Counted from the stretch's first letter, positions 15,776 through 29,637 are shown. The stretch: DNA of 64,000 bases from Pogonophryne albipinna (GCA_028583405.1 CM053252.1:34227196-34291195), one strand, 5' to 3'. The notes: generated by a model from the sequence alone, not told the origin. A program made the numbers and translations.

Positions 15776-15783
15776 ATTACAAG

Positions 15784-16702
15784 CAGGGACGTGCACAGGT
15801 ACGGGCTAATGTTACCCGGGCAACGGCCCTTTTGCCATTTTTGCCTGACCTGCCCCTCTGGAGAGAGCAAGAGTTTTTTTTGTTTTCTATTGTGGCCGAA
15901 TCAACATGATAAGCCCACAATTAGTATTGTAGCGTCTCGCTGTGGGAAACACACCTTGTCCGCGCTGTCATCGGCCCCCAGTCACGTGACTTTGTTTACA
16001 ATCTGACAGCTGGAAGCAAAGGAAAGCCCTCCGAGTCCAACCTCATATGGCTATGGTGATCACACCAAACGCCTGCCCTGGCTCCTGCCCGTTAGAGTAT
16101 AGGGGACAAACCAGGGGACTTTACTTCCTCTTGACACCGTCGGTTACTTACAAAAAAAACACTTAAATATACTTGTTATTGTGCTTCTGTCTTTCTGTGT
16201 CTTTTACTCTGCTCCGTAAACTCCCTCACCCTCGCTCTCTTTTCTTGATCGCCCTCTCACGGAGAACACTTCACTGTCCTGCTTTATTGTAGGATTTCTG
16301 CCATGTCTCCACTTTAGCTTGACCATCTCTGTTATTAAGTTATGGAATTCTAAATAAATAAGTAATTAGATACCTTACCGTTACTACGCTGCGTATTGAA
16401 CTGGTTTCATTAATTAGTGAGTTTATTTAAGGTAATTATAGAAGCCCTATGTTATCAGTAGCCTATGTCTGCACAGCAGTAACAACGGTAAAACTACATT
16501 AAAACAGAATTGTCCCCATTGTTTCTTTAATAGTTACTAACATTAGATATTTTAATGAGATATGGACCGCAAATAACGAATTTAGAGTGTCACTTGCAAT
16601 GACAGTGTTGTGTTTTTATTTTAAGAGTTTATGTTAGAATTTTCAAAAGGCCCTTTTTCCAGTTTAGAGCAATAGCCCCTCCAAATGTCTGTGCACGTCC
16701 TG
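15784..16702. mobile_element. non-autonomous hAT element, 919 bp, complete
   Basis: Termini CAGGGACGTGCACAG and inverted CTGTGCACGTCCTG are flanked by the perfect 8-bp repeat ATTACAAG (15776-15783 and 16703-16710). No transposase reading frame was seen. It is a distinct hAT family from the other elements in the window and the longest of them. Confidence 0.93.
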
Positions 16703-16852
16703 ATTACAAGTATAGCAATTATTTCATGTATAGCAATTGTGTTATATTAAAATATGGGCTGTTTGGCGCAACCTCTAATACTGCCTACCTAAAATAAGGG
16801 TTGGCTCTCTTTCCTCAATACTTAGGATATACTGACCAATATATGTCTGTGG

Positions 16853-17047
16853 CAGAGTTCCCGTTAACCGAATATTTTTGTCTATGACGGATTTTTTTTT
16901 AACAATGACGGAAAAATCTGAAAGCCGTCCGTCATTTTGACAGATTAGAACAAACTCAGAACAGCGCCAAAGTTTCCCCGCAGCGGGGCTCCGGTGTTAT
17001 GCCGTGTTATGCATGCCCCCCCCGTTGACAGTTCACAAGCGTGCTCC
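16853..17047. mobile_element. truncated hAT MITE, same family as 56394-56822
   Basis: It starts CAGAGTTCCCGTTAACCGAATA and shares ATGACGG repeats, CCGTCATTTTGACAGATTAGAACAAAC and GCGGGGCTCCGGTGTTATGCC with the element inside the BEL integrase, in inverted orientation. Homology stops near 17047, so one end is lost. Confidence 0.8.
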
Positions 17048-17169
17048 CAATCAGTATTCATTGGAAAAATCGCAATGGACACTTATGTTTTAATTCCAAA
17101 ATACATTTTCATTTAAAAAGATAAAAGAAGTCAGAAAAGTGATTATTCTTTGATCAGGTATTTCCAACA

Positions 17170-17372
17170 ATTCCTTGATTTGAATCAGGGCAAGATAGTT
17201 ACTAACCCTAAACACAATGGCTCCCAATGGAGTGGCCAATGGTGTGTGAATGTTAGGCTCCAGAGCAGATGACCTTGTATGGCAGACGCTGCCACTGCCG
17301 GCTTGTACTGTATATGTAAAAGCACGTTGAGAGGTCGCCAAGAAGTGCTATATAAATGCAGTCCACTTACCA
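17170..17372 (+). repeat. SINE/LINE 3' region remnant
   Basis: It contains GGCTCCAGAGCAGATGACC and GTAAAAGCACGTTGAGAGGTCG and ends with the TATATAAATGCAGTCCACTTACCATTTA 3' block common to a fish short interspersed repeat. Confidence 0.6.
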
Positions 17373-17535
17373 TTTAACATATTGTTTTAATAGGATAAAA
17401 TATATTGTTTTTACATTGGTAATAAAACACAAGTACTATATATGCACCAACATTTTAAGTTGTTACCACCTTAAATAAGTGCAGTTCTATTAAAATTGGC
17501 CTATATCAGCAACAATGTGTCAGTCTTTGTTCACT

Positions 17536-18080
17536 GAGGGCCACATACCGAAAATCATACGAAGGGCTGGGACACTCACTAGAGGTGAGGTATATTGCCT
17601 CATAAGTTAAGTTATAAGTTAGCAAAATCAATCAAATGTAGGTAAATTATGCTTGACACTTGAATATGCTTTAAGAAAAATAACAGCCTACATAACAGCT
17701 TCTATAGGGTTTCATTTATTTTTGTTACAAAAACAGTTTGCTGCTCATTCCTTAAAACAGAAGCCTGAGATCGCTTATAACAAAGGGGAAATAGGAAGGG
17801 TATATTTCAAGCTGGTTATGCAAATCAGTTATTTTGCTAGGATTTGTAAGAAAATGTTTTCAACTTTAATTGAATGAATTTATTTGAAAAGTGGGCTTTT
17901 TAACACATGAATACTACTGTGTAATATATGTTTACATATATATTTAAGAAGTACAATAAAGGAATAGCACAAGTTTCAGGAGTGGGCCATTGTCCATTAT
18001 ACTTTTTGAAATTGCTGAGGGCCAATTCAAAATAGACAATGGGCCTCAGTTGGCCCCCGGGCCCTAGTTTTGACACCCCT
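17536..18080. mobile_element. degraded hAT element, right end only
   Basis: It ends in GGCCCTAGTTTTGACACCCCTG at 18080, matching the right end of the 112-505 element. The left part holds GGGCCACAT-type sequence but no intact left terminus or matching target duplicate. Confidence 0.6.
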
Positions 18081-18089
18081 GGTCTATAC

Positions 18090-19430
<1,341 letters not shown>

Positions 19431-19521
19431 AAAGGAGAGTAAATAGGAGAGGCAGAGACAGTTTGAGAATGAAAGAGTTCATTACATGGTTCCTGTTTTT
19501 CTCTTTTTTTCAAAATGTCAA

Positions 19522-19552
<31 letters not shown>

Positions 19553-19559
19553 CTACAAG

Positions 19560-20780
19560 GTGAGACATGGGACATTTTAATATTTTAAAGATATTTAGAT
19601 TTGTGATCAAAGAAGATCATCTCTGATCATTAAGTGTTTTTCAATGAGTTAATACTATAAAAAACGATACTATTTGTTCTCCCTTCTAACTCGTTTAACT
19701 TACGGTAATTGTGAGAAAAGGCAAAAAGAAATGTGTTTTGTTATGTTTTTCTCCTAACGCAAGTGATAATGGAAATGTTGAAACGCCCATTATGTTAGCG
19801 CATGTGATCGATTGAAACATCTTCTTGATTTTATAAAAAGTGAAAATAACTTGTTTCAAGCTGTTCAATGTACATATATGTTTGAATACTATTTTTAAAA
19901 GTATTTCAATATTCTACAAACAGCATTAACTTAATCAATACACACTGCTTGCTGTCCATACTGCATAAATATGGTATATTCATTGCGCCAGTATTCTACA
20001 TTGTGTTGTATAAACTGCACTTTTATGAATATTTTAGATGCTAAACTAAATTTTGTTGTATAAAATATTTTCTGCAAAACAGACAATTTTGGTATTTCTA
20101 TTTGTTTTAACTCAATCAAAATTACCTTTGGTATTATACAGTATATGATAAACACATATGGGCAAAAATAATTCAACATTTCCTACATAAACATTCAATG
20201 TTATAGGTGATTATACTGCAGCCGACGCAGAGTTCACTTTTGTTGTTGTTGTTGTTGTAATGAATAGTGATTGACACTGCAGCTCTGACAGTAGCTTTGT
20301 TTGAATAGCGGGTAAAAAACAAGATATGATATCAATTTAGGGTTTTGGCAGTCTAAATGAATGGTGTGTAATGTGAATATAATAGGTTTACTTTCAAGCT
20401 GGAATATTACTAGTGAGTTGTCTATATGGATTACTATATTTACTTTTACAATATAACATATACCATTAACCATTCCCTTACACTTTTCATTTTCATTTCC
20501 TCTTTCCATATTGCATTGCTGGAGGAACTTAACATTTGTATTGCCAAAACTATGCTGAACCTATTGTGGATATGACAAATAAAGCTTTGGATTTTTTATC
20601 AATAAATTAATTAACAAATGATTTCCGTTATAGTTGAGAACATCTTGAATTTCTATCAACTATATGTTGTTTTATTTGACCCAAGTCAAATAACTGTATT
20701 TATGAATGATATATTGTACACTTACAAAGGATGGTGTTATTAACAACCTGTTATGCATTGGTGTAAAACCAACACTTTTA
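19560..20780. other. bcas3 intron, AT-rich, nothing recognised
   Basis: AT-rich, with a short GTT array at 20239-20257. No supported feature. Confidence 0.5.
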
Positions 20781-20789
20781 CTGGCTTTA

Positions 20790-21440
20790 AGCTTCAGAAA
20801 CACAGATCAACTCAAATAAGAGAGAAAACAAACCCATTATCCTCACACTGCAGCGGAACAAAGGTGGGATGTCAAATCTATTGATCCTGCGACATTGAAA
20901 GGCTTTGGCTTTCTCAGAGCGTGAACTATTCACATGGTAGGCAATAAGCTGGAAGCCACAAGTGCCTTCTGTGCGTAATTGCAAGCCTGCTTTATTATTT
21001 CTTTTATCGCAATTTTGCAAATCAAATAATGATGAGTGCAGTGGCGGGCACCCAGTGATAAGAGAGCTTAGTGGTTGTGGAGATTCAGTTATTAGGGTTT
21101 GTACAAAAAGGACAGAGGTCTTTGGCGGGGCCCCGAAAGCGGACCAAGATACATATTCCTCGCACTGTGTATTTGTGGTCGCTTTAAAAGCCCCAAAAGT
21201 ACAGGGGAGGGCTAATTTTCAGAGTAAACAGCTTGTTCGATTGCAGTGTGGTTTTGCGCTGAGCTCTCCGTTTATTGACTCAAGCCGAGCGGGGCTCTGG
21301 CCGACCGCAGCGGAGAAGAAGCCTGCCGGTGGAGCCTGCAACAAACACAAGTCTCTTACCTTTGATGGCACACACACTGTAACAAACACGGTTAAATCAA
21401 ATGTACTGAGTAATGTACAAAGTCCTAATCCTCTTGACGA
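20790..21440. promoter_or_regulatory. candidate intronic enhancer (unproven)
   Basis: Balanced composition, repeat-free, with TGATTTGCAAAATTG-like and TTATTA words. It contrasts sharply with the AT-rich flanks. The 163-residue frame across it (20962-21453) shows no recognisable domain and lacks flanking splice signals that fit. Conservation would need to be tested, and only inference supports a regulatory role. Confidence 0.22.
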
Positions 21441-21454
21441 TATGGCAGGTTGAG

Positions 21455-22160
21455 GGGAAAAATGCTTTTAAAAGAACATCTGCTCCTTTTAGAAAAGCTA
21501 TTCGTAATTGTGTGTTTCCTCTGCAACCATTTGTAGGGTAAATTATTAAGAAATATAAAGTGTGGTGGAAATGTGATTCTGGATTTTATGCATCACAAAT
21601 ATTTATAATACAAGGGTAATAAACTCTACTCAGAAAAAAGAAAAAAAAATTCATAAGAAATTATAAAGATCTAATTAAAATCATTCCTCTATGGCCTTCT
21701 TAAGATAACAACCAAAAGAGGCAAGTAAATGCAAAAAAGACAAATTCAGGTAAGGTTTTTTTTATATGCAACAGTACTATGTTTCGACTGCCTCTTTAAA
21801 AGAGAAAAAAAGAACGGCTGCAAGTTCTTTTGGTTGAAGGAAGGGATCATTCATTAAAAAAGCCAGAGAAATTGCTCCGCTCCTATACTGCTGATTTGTA
21901 TCAAAGCAAAACCCTTGCAGCACAACTCAAACTTTTCAAGTCTTTTCCTGTCTGTTCTGCTCCTCCCTCTGCAAACCGCTGAATCCTGACCTCACAGCGC
22001 CACTCGGAGGACAACTCCGGTACTAAAACACAGGGATACCACCAAGCTTTAATGTCTATCATTTGGGGTAATTATACCAAAGTGTACCATTAACTAGTAT
22101 TCCTACATCCTTATTTTTACTAATAAATTCCATTAGATTATAACATACTTTTGTTATGGC
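21455..22160. other. bcas3 intron
   Basis: Unique sequence with A-rich tracts (21630-21660). Nothing coding was recognised. Confidence 0.5.
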
Positions 22161-22164
22161 GCGT

Positions 22165-22350
22165 ACAAAACATTACATGTTATTTATCTGATAAATTGAT
22201 CTAAAGCGACGTACTTATGACTATGGAAGCAATTTGGGGGTTAAGTATCTTGTCCAGGACAATTTGAAATTTGACTGCTGGGGGTGGGAATCGAACCAAT
22301 GACCCTCTGATTGGTTTATGCCTATTTACCCCCTGTGTCATGGTCACCCC
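22165..22350 (-). repeat. tRNA-derived SINE, inverted
   Basis: Read on the minus strand it has a B-box-like GGTTCGATTCCC head, a CTGGACAAGATACTTAACCC body and the TCGCTTTAGATCAATTTATCAGATAAATAACATGTAATG tail. It is the same family as 11097-11290. Confidence 0.75.
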
Positions 22351-22661
22351 AAGAACTTAGTAATGATACTTACCACTATTTTTGCTGTCGTGGTTACATG
22401 CGGTGATTGGTAAACTAGCTCGGCAGTTGATTGCATGAGGATTTATGGGTAACAACATGTTGTGTTATTTAAAAAAAAAAGTCTGTTAAACAAGCAGATT
22501 TATTTTTGCTAGAATCATATTGGATTAATGATAATGTCTTCTGTATTTTCACTCATTTAAATGTATAGATTACGACTTTATTACTCAATCCCTAAATTCG
22601 ATAATTTTGCTTTTGTGCCTACTCCTATGTTTGGTTAGGGGTTGCGTCAGTTATAGGCATG

Positions 22662-23113
22662 CAGACGTTAAGGATATTTGACTTAGGTAAAAGTAGAAAT
22701 ACTACAGTGTAAAAATACTAAATGATTGGCATCAAAATATACTTAAAGTATCAAAAGTAAAGGTACTTATTGTGCATAATGTCTTAATTTAGAATAATAT
22801 ATCTTAATTTACTGGATTATTATTATTAATGCATTAAGGGGTTCATCGCTGCTGGTAAAGATGGAGCTAATTAAATTAATTTATATACTGCTGCTCGATA
22901 TCTTCACCAATAATAATATATCATAGTTTATGTATGAGTTTGTGTATATTTTGTATTAGATTATAATATGAATATGTAAAGTAACTAGAAACGAATTTTC
23001 CAAAATGTACAGTAAGTATGAAGTAGCACAAAATGAAAATACTTAAGGAAAGTACAAGTACACCAAATCCGTACTTAAGCACAGTAAATGTACTTTGATA
23101 CAGAACACCACTG
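22662..23113. mobile_element. Tol2-like non-autonomous hAT element
   Basis: The body contains TTAGGTAAAAGTAGAAATACTACAGTGTAAAAATAC and ends ..TAAATGTACTTTG..CACCACTG, a signature of fish Tol2-like MITEs. Flanks TAGGCATG (22654-22661) and CAGGCATG (23114-23121) match at 7 of 8 positions. The left terminus keeps only CAG of the expected inverted repeat. Confidence 0.75.
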
Positions 23114-23121
23114 CAGGCATG

Positions 23122-24149
23122 GTAAGTGCTCACCATGTTGTGGCTATCTAGGCAAGGCTAGGGATGCTATAACAATACAATGGGGATGTAGAAGGCAGAA
23201 TAGGGTGTTTAAAAGAAAGTGCAGAAAATGAAATACAATAAATATGACCAACATGTGGGCCTGTGGTGACTTTACGAACGCCGGTTAGCTCAGTCTGGAC
23301 GCTGATCCAAGACAGCTCATCATGATGACATGATGAAATCTGGACAAGTCATCTATCTCACTGTTTCATACTGCTACACGTTTTTGAAATGAGCATGCTA
23401 ACTTGCTCTGTTAAACCCATCTCCTATCTGTGTGAAACCGAGATTTCAACATACTCCCCTGTACTGTATTCAACTTACTAGAGTATACTGTAAAAACAGG
23501 GTCGCACCAAGGTCATGCACTAAAGTGTCACACACCGGCAGTTATTAGGTCATGTTTCCTTGGCATCGACCTCGGTGAAGAGTTGGTGTTTTTCACCAAG
23601 GGCCGATGACTGACGGGGGGGAGGAGGCGAGATAACACCAAAGTCCAAACCCAAATAAGCAAGCCGTCAGCCTCTAATAGCAGAAAGGAAGTGTCCCTTT
23701 ATCAACAAGTGAATTAACTGTTTCCCGTCACACCTTGTTTTTTGCCGCCCCTGTTCTCTCTGAACCAGCGCCAAAGCCCAGATGGCTCAGTGATCGGACC
23801 ACCAGGGCTTCTGCGGGGTGAGGAAACAAATCTGTTGCTCTGACTAATAGCCTCGCAATGATGTGTTGGACCGGAGTTGTGTGTAAACAAGTTAACAAAA
23901 CATGTATTTCATCCTGGATGTAGACCTCTAAGAGGCAGATGAAAGCCTCATCTCAATCTACTTTACAATAGAGAGAAGTCTTTCATAAAGAATTATGAAC
24001 ACAGATCAGACAAAGAACCATGAAAGGATTATAGCGATGAGATGACTCTGTACAGCAGCAATCCACATACGTTTTAATTCATTTGTCAATTAATGTTTTT
24101 TACTGTAAATAATTATACAATAAACAGTTACTTTGAAGAGGGAGACAGA
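23122..24149. other. bcas3 intron
   Basis: Unique sequence. A GC-richer part at 23560-23840 looks conserved but has no feature I can name. Confidence 0.45.
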
Positions 24150-24240
24150 GGGGATAACAAGCGGCAAATGGTCCGATGGTGGATATCGAACCCGGGTCCT
24201 CCTCATGGGGACTATCAATCTATACAGCTAGCCCAAAAAT
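24150..24240 (-). repeat. tRNA-derived SINE head, inverted
   Basis: The minus strand reads GGGCTAGCTGTATAGATTGATAG, then a perfect B box GGGTTCGATATCC and the TTATCCCCTCTGTCTCCCTC body. It is truncated. Confidence 0.65.
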
Positions 24241-27200
24241 AAGTTCTTAAATTGAAAAATAATGCATTATACTGATAAAAAGCATCTCTCAAACTCATCC
24301 AATGGCTCATAATAATATGATAATAGATTAATAGGCAGTGTTTGGAGATTTTACTTTTCACAATCGTCCTCCACAGTGAAAGGGGTTTGTTTGAATTTTA
24401 AATTAAGAACAGATTAATTACAAGTTTAAAAAGATCCTAACCTCAGAGACTCTGATTCAAACATTTGACCAAATCCCTCTGGAGGAAACTTTGGGAATTT
24501 TGGCTTTGCAACCATTTACATGCAAACAAAACTATAACTTTAAACTATAACTCACTTCAGGGAAGGGAAAACCCCAAAAAGCATAACAGGGTTTATCTAA
24601 GTAGCATTTTGAATTCAGGGATTTGACTTGTAATATTTCTCCTTTTGATTAAGTAAAGGATCTGAGTACTTCTTCCACCTCTGTATACAGCAGAACGCTG
24701 TGGTTGGATCCAAAAACATTTTAATAATACAACTGTACAGTGGCTACCATATGCCGGGCTCGGCCTCAATAACCTCTGCCCTTTGTAGAGGAACTGCACT
24801 TACTAATCAAGACTTGTGTGTGCCGGGCCACAGACCAGCCGCGCTTTACAACGTGGAACTGTCACAATATAAGTAATCACTCTGAATCACAAAACACTGA
24901 TCACAAAAGATCAAAATAACCTTTGAAAAAGAAGAGATGGGGGTGGAAATTGAACTGTACACAGGGACGTAAATAGCCATCCTAGATGTTCACAGTGACA
25001 AGAAGACGGCAATTGCAGCCTCTATTTTTAGGCTCGCCGGTGGCCTGGGCTGGCAGCTTTGGGGAGGATGTGTACTTTTCTTCAGTTCCTTTCCAAAAAT
25101 CAACGCTGTCCTCACTGGCGACAATCACAGAGCAGCTGTTGTGGCTAGGTGGCCTGGCCCGGCGTGCCTCACCCTGTTGCTCTCTGCCAGCTTTTGAAAA
25201 GTGCATTCAATGCCCAAAACTCACACCCGGGCCACAAAAATAGACAGAAAAGCGTGTGTGACCTAATGTGTTTTCATCCGGTGAAATTTCCGCAAATTAT
25301 GGAGGTTTTATCAACGCTGGTGGCAGCGGTAGTGATTGAGGGGGAGCTGGTTTCTAAATGTACATAAGGCAGGATGCTTCGGAGCCAATTTGTTTAAAAT
25401 GACAGACACACAGAGACCTACACGACCTTGCACCAGACATTTGTGACTGGTGAACTGATAATGACCTGTGATTTGTGATCTTGGTTTGCACCATATAAAT
25501 ATATGCTTGCTTCTGAGGGTGAGGATCAACTTGTATTGGTGAAACAGCTTGGGTGAAAAGTGTAATTAAACATTGACTAAATTCTCTGCGAAACCCCCGC
25601 CAAAATAAGTCACAGTCTCCACACGCAGACAATTCTAAGTTACGAAATGATGGAAGGTAAATGTCACATATAACATTTAAAAAGTGATAGAAACTTCATG
25701 AAGTCCACTAAATTGTATCTCACTCACTGGCCCCATTCCAAACCGACCCCTACATCCTACCACTCTGTGACATAGGGAACTCCATCTGTGGTCACACTGA
25801 GCTGAATGAGGGTCCTTCTTTAAGGTGTAGGATGTAAATACAGCAGCAAGCTTCGAGACAAACTCTCTCTCCGGCATAAACTGTCATAACCAAAAATCTT
25901 TAGTGGCTTTTTTTGCAAACCGTTTCTTGCTTTAAATCGGAGGATTATTAGCTGCTTTAGCAACCGTACCTGTATATATATAAAACTTTACAATGAAATG
26001 AACACGTCTAGCGTTTTTTAGACTAGACATGGGTGTACATGATTCTCAGTAAAATAATTAAAATACAATGTAAGATTCAAGTTGTACTAGTACATTTTTG
26101 CAAGGAACTATTTGTTAGTTCTGGACCCATGCAGACTCGCTGTTGGAGGGTTTAATACATCCCGATCCCCACTAGTTGGTTTGAAATTAAATGTGGCGGA
26201 CCCTCATAGCGAAGTGTAGATGGTAGGGAAAGGGTGTTAGGGTTCGATTGGAATCAACCCAAAGAGTCTCTCCTCTTCTCAGGTCGTTGATTTTCTGGAG
26301 AGCTAATCTAGGCCTACCTGCCAACTTGTGGATAGATATGGAATATCTGGTCTCATTTGAGAAAAAGAAATGGCAGTAAACTGACAGCTTTATCAAAGGA
26401 AGTCTACAGTGTCATCAGTCATGACGGATACTAACAGCGTTGCACCTGGTCAGGTAAGGCAGATGGTAAGAATCGATGTAGATTTGGTGTTGGAAGATTT
26501 CATAATTTGTAATCCCTGCTGGCTTGGAACGGCACGGAATTTGCGGACCCGCCGAGCAAACGTGCACAAATTAAATTAGAAAGGAGGCGGGTGTAGGGGA
26601 AATGAAATTGTTGAAAGTAGTCTTTTTTATTAGGTTAGCTAGTGTCTATATGCTACAGATTAGAACCTTGTTAAAACTTCCTGTGGACTATCTAATACAC
26701 TTAGATATAAAAGTGATGTTTTAATGTTCTGGAGTCAAGCAAATATTAGTATTCTTTCATTTTTTCCATTTAAAAAAAGATTAGTTGTTTACATAGTGTA
26801 TCCTCTTCAAATGTACACACACACACGCTTGTGCACACACTCAGTAAGGTATCACTTGGAGGACTAATTGTTGACAGTTGGCCCTAATGCTTTTCTTTGA
26901 AACACAAGTGTGATTTACGAGCATGGTCCCCGAGACCCCGACTTTCAGTGCTGCTTCTACTACAAACCTATCTTTCTCCCCCACCGTCTGTCGCTCTTCC
27001 TCCTCCGTTCCCCCTGTACCATCTCTCCTTCACTTTTCTCAAATCGTACCTCATTACTTTGCTCCCTCACTTTCACCTCATACCCCACTTTGATGTTTCT
27101 GTCTCTCATCGCAGCAGAGCGGTGACTCTCCAAAGTAAGACATCCTTTTAATGTTTGATGGCCTATTTTTCACAGTGTGAAGGAATGTGTGTGTCTGTGT

Positions 27201-27545
27201 GTATGTGTGTGTGTGTATATTTGAGTCTAGAGGTTACAAAGGAGTCTGGGTCCAGACAAGGAAGACAGGACAGAGAAAGAAGGCAAGGGCGTCATTTTTC
27301 AACCAAGAGTACAAAAATTGCAATATTTATATATGTTGTCATATTGGTAAATGTTAATATAAAAGAAAACAGATGATGATGCCTCTGGATGTTTCAGCAC
27401 ATAGATGCGAATGTATTAATTGTAATTAGACCTTGAGTTTGCAACAGCACATTTGCCTACTACAACTACAGATATAGAGTGGTGCAGGAATGAGTACTAT
27501 AACGTGTACATGGGTCAGCTTTTTATCACTTACAGTCTCCCCGTC
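24241..27545. other. bcas3 intron with a conserved-looking block
   Basis: Mostly unique DNA. A candidate regulatory block is listed at 24950-25250. Pyrimidine-rich sequence at 26930-27120 gives low-complexity frames of no significance. No gene recognised. Confidence 0.45.
24950..25250. promoter_or_regulatory. candidate intronic enhancer (unproven)
   Basis: Repeat-free block of balanced composition with GCAATTGC/CTATTTTTAG (MEF2-like) and ACAATCACAGAGCAGCTGTTG (E-box CAGCTG) words. Such blocks in bcas3 introns may be tbx2/tbx4 long-range elements (inference from locus knowledge). Confidence 0.22.
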
Positions 27546-27549
27546 CTGA

Positions 27550-27582
27550 ATTGTGTTTCATGTTAACAACATGAAACACAAT
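27550..27582. other. perfect 15-bp hairpin
   Basis: Arms ATTGTGTTTCATGTT and its exact reverse complement are separated by three bases. No surrounding terminal repeats or T-run were seen. Confidence 0.8.
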
Positions 27583-27921
27583 GAGACTACTAAACGTCAT
27601 CAGGCCAATCACAAGTCTACCCTTAGCTTAGACGTGCTGAAGATTTTTCATGTAGTTTGTTTATAGTTAGCTTTTTACTCCTGGCGGTTGTATTCACACT
27701 TGAACTATCATGAAGTTGTTTTAGTATGTCAATATGATAATATGAGATTATCCTGCCAAACTAAATGTGTTATTATCATACACCTGTCTGCCAAAGATCT
27801 TTATTTTCTGCTATACTCCTTAATCCAATGGAGAAATCTATTTGCTTTTAGTTGCGGGAGCCCTTGTGATGCTAACTTCTGGGTCTGCCTACAAAAATAT
27901 GTCACCATTGCACCACTCTAT

Positions 27922-28563
27922 AGGCGCATTCACACCGCAGTACTTTTCCCACAAAGGTTCATGAGAACTTAGTTCATGAGAACTCTTTTGTCGCGTTCAC
28001 ACCAAAAAGAGCCGGAACTAAAATTTGTTCATGAGAACCTTTTCACCCCCTTTTCTGTCCCTGCTAGAGAGCAGGGACTGCTGGGAGAAAAAGGTTCCTA
28101 TGTCTGATTGGCTGGGCGGATTGCAAACCACGCCCCGTAAAACTCCCAAAAAGCTTTGTGAAGCCGCCATTTTATTATCCTTGCATTAGCATTATTAGCA
28201 TTAGCATTAGCCCAGCGCAGAAACGCAGAGAGACTAACTTATGGCAACACAAAATAAAACATGGGAGCGGTGGAGATGAGGAGGTGTCGGCGTTCTGGCG
28301 ATTTACTCGGAAGGCTTCAGTAGGGGACTTCCGGCCGGGGACTTTGGGCGGCAGTATACGCCGTGAAGTTGTTTGCGGCCTGCCAGTAAACCCAAAGCAG
28401 AAGAAGAAGAAGTGACGTCAGCGGCTTCATTTGCTTAATCCTCCCCCAGGGACTTATTCCGGTGTGAACGCGATCTGTACTTAGTTCATGAGAACTAAAG
28501 AGTTCTCATGAACTAAGTTCTCATGAACCTTTGTGGGAAAAGTACTGCGGTGTGAATGCGCCT
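27922..28563. mobile_element. 642-bp long-TIR DNA element, complete
   Basis: Near-perfect ~67-bp terminal inverted repeats start AGGCGCATTCACACCGCAG, with a TAT flank on each side (27919-27921 and 28564-28566). The right arm contains a perfect 18-bp palindrome with a 4-base loop (28479-28518). The TIRs include repeated TTCATGAGAACT words. There is no transposase. The three-base duplication suggests a Harbinger-type mechanism, but the superfamily is unproven. Sequence related to its right half occurs inverted at about 41796-42110. Confidence 0.9.
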
Positions 28564-28569
28564 TATGTC

Positions 28570-29334
28570 ACCGATTATCGAAAATGCCATTCCCTCTTAA
28601 AATGCTACAGTTTTTTTAAGGCTAACGTTTTCCACCCCTTTAAGCTAAAAAGCATGTGGTGCAATGGGTGTATAAAATATGTATAATACAACATCCCTGG
28701 CAGTTTACTAAGAAGAAAATGCTTCCATACCACTAGGCCACTCATTTTGTTTCTTCAAAGCCATGCGTTTTACAATGACAATAAATGAACCTTAAACCTT
28801 GTTACATGATTTCCAATGACCAAACTGTCAATTCCCAGTCATCTGGTTCGCTGAAGTGTTTATCAAGGTCTTGACATCACCCTGACACATTAGTTCAAGC
28901 TCAGGGGTGTTCTTGGAAATAAGTGACTTATGAGAACTGTTTTATTTCATACTAAATAACACCTATGGGGTCAAGCAGTGCTGCTTACACAAAGTGTGTG
29001 TTTTTCAGAGTTTATCAATGTCAAATAGGGACACAGCCAGTGGGAGCAGCCATCCGTGTTGTTTGACAAACAAGGTGAACAAGGTTTTGGCAGACAGATC
29101 AGAATCCCAGGAATAGAGCTACTCGGTGACCACTCACTGGAAACACACACACAACTGGAGTCAGTGCCTGGACCTGTCGTTAGATTAGAAAAGTTGTATC
29201 TTTTGAGGCCCATGTCTAATTTACAAACTGCTGGGTACAGCACCTTTAAATCTACAGGGACAATGACAACTTTACAATCATCATCGATTATCATGCACTA
29301 TTAATCTACCGATACAAATGAAACATTATCAATT
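28570..29334. other. bcas3 intron
   Basis: Unique AT-rich sequence. Nothing recognised. Confidence 0.5.
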
Positions 29335-29490
29335 GTTCCTTTTTTGTTTTGTTTGTTGGTCTTGGGATTGGCTACCAATCATGTTTTAGACGTTTCAACG
29401 CTAGTTTGTCGGTAAACAGGTATCCTTCAAAGATGGCCGACTTGTTGATAATGTCACATTCTTATTCCCTATTGCAAAAATATGTGAATA
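29335..29490 (+). repeat. unclassified dispersed repeat, copy B
   Basis: Same block order and orientation as 1723-1930, ending in ATGTCACATTCTTATTCCCTAT. No termini are visible. Confidence 0.55.
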
Positions 29491-29637
29491 TAGTTAATCA
29501 AGCTTTCTATCATATTTTTAACCTTCATTGATATGAACCTGAGAAATCTGGATAACCTCCTCCATGCTGCCTTGCACCAAATGCGCATTAGATGCCAACC
29601 TCAACACGCATAGGTAACAAAAACTGCAAGCCTTTCA

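Noticed and set aside
20962..21453. 163-codon plus-strand frame
   Set aside because: No recognisable domain. Composition fits a conserved non-coding block better than an exon.
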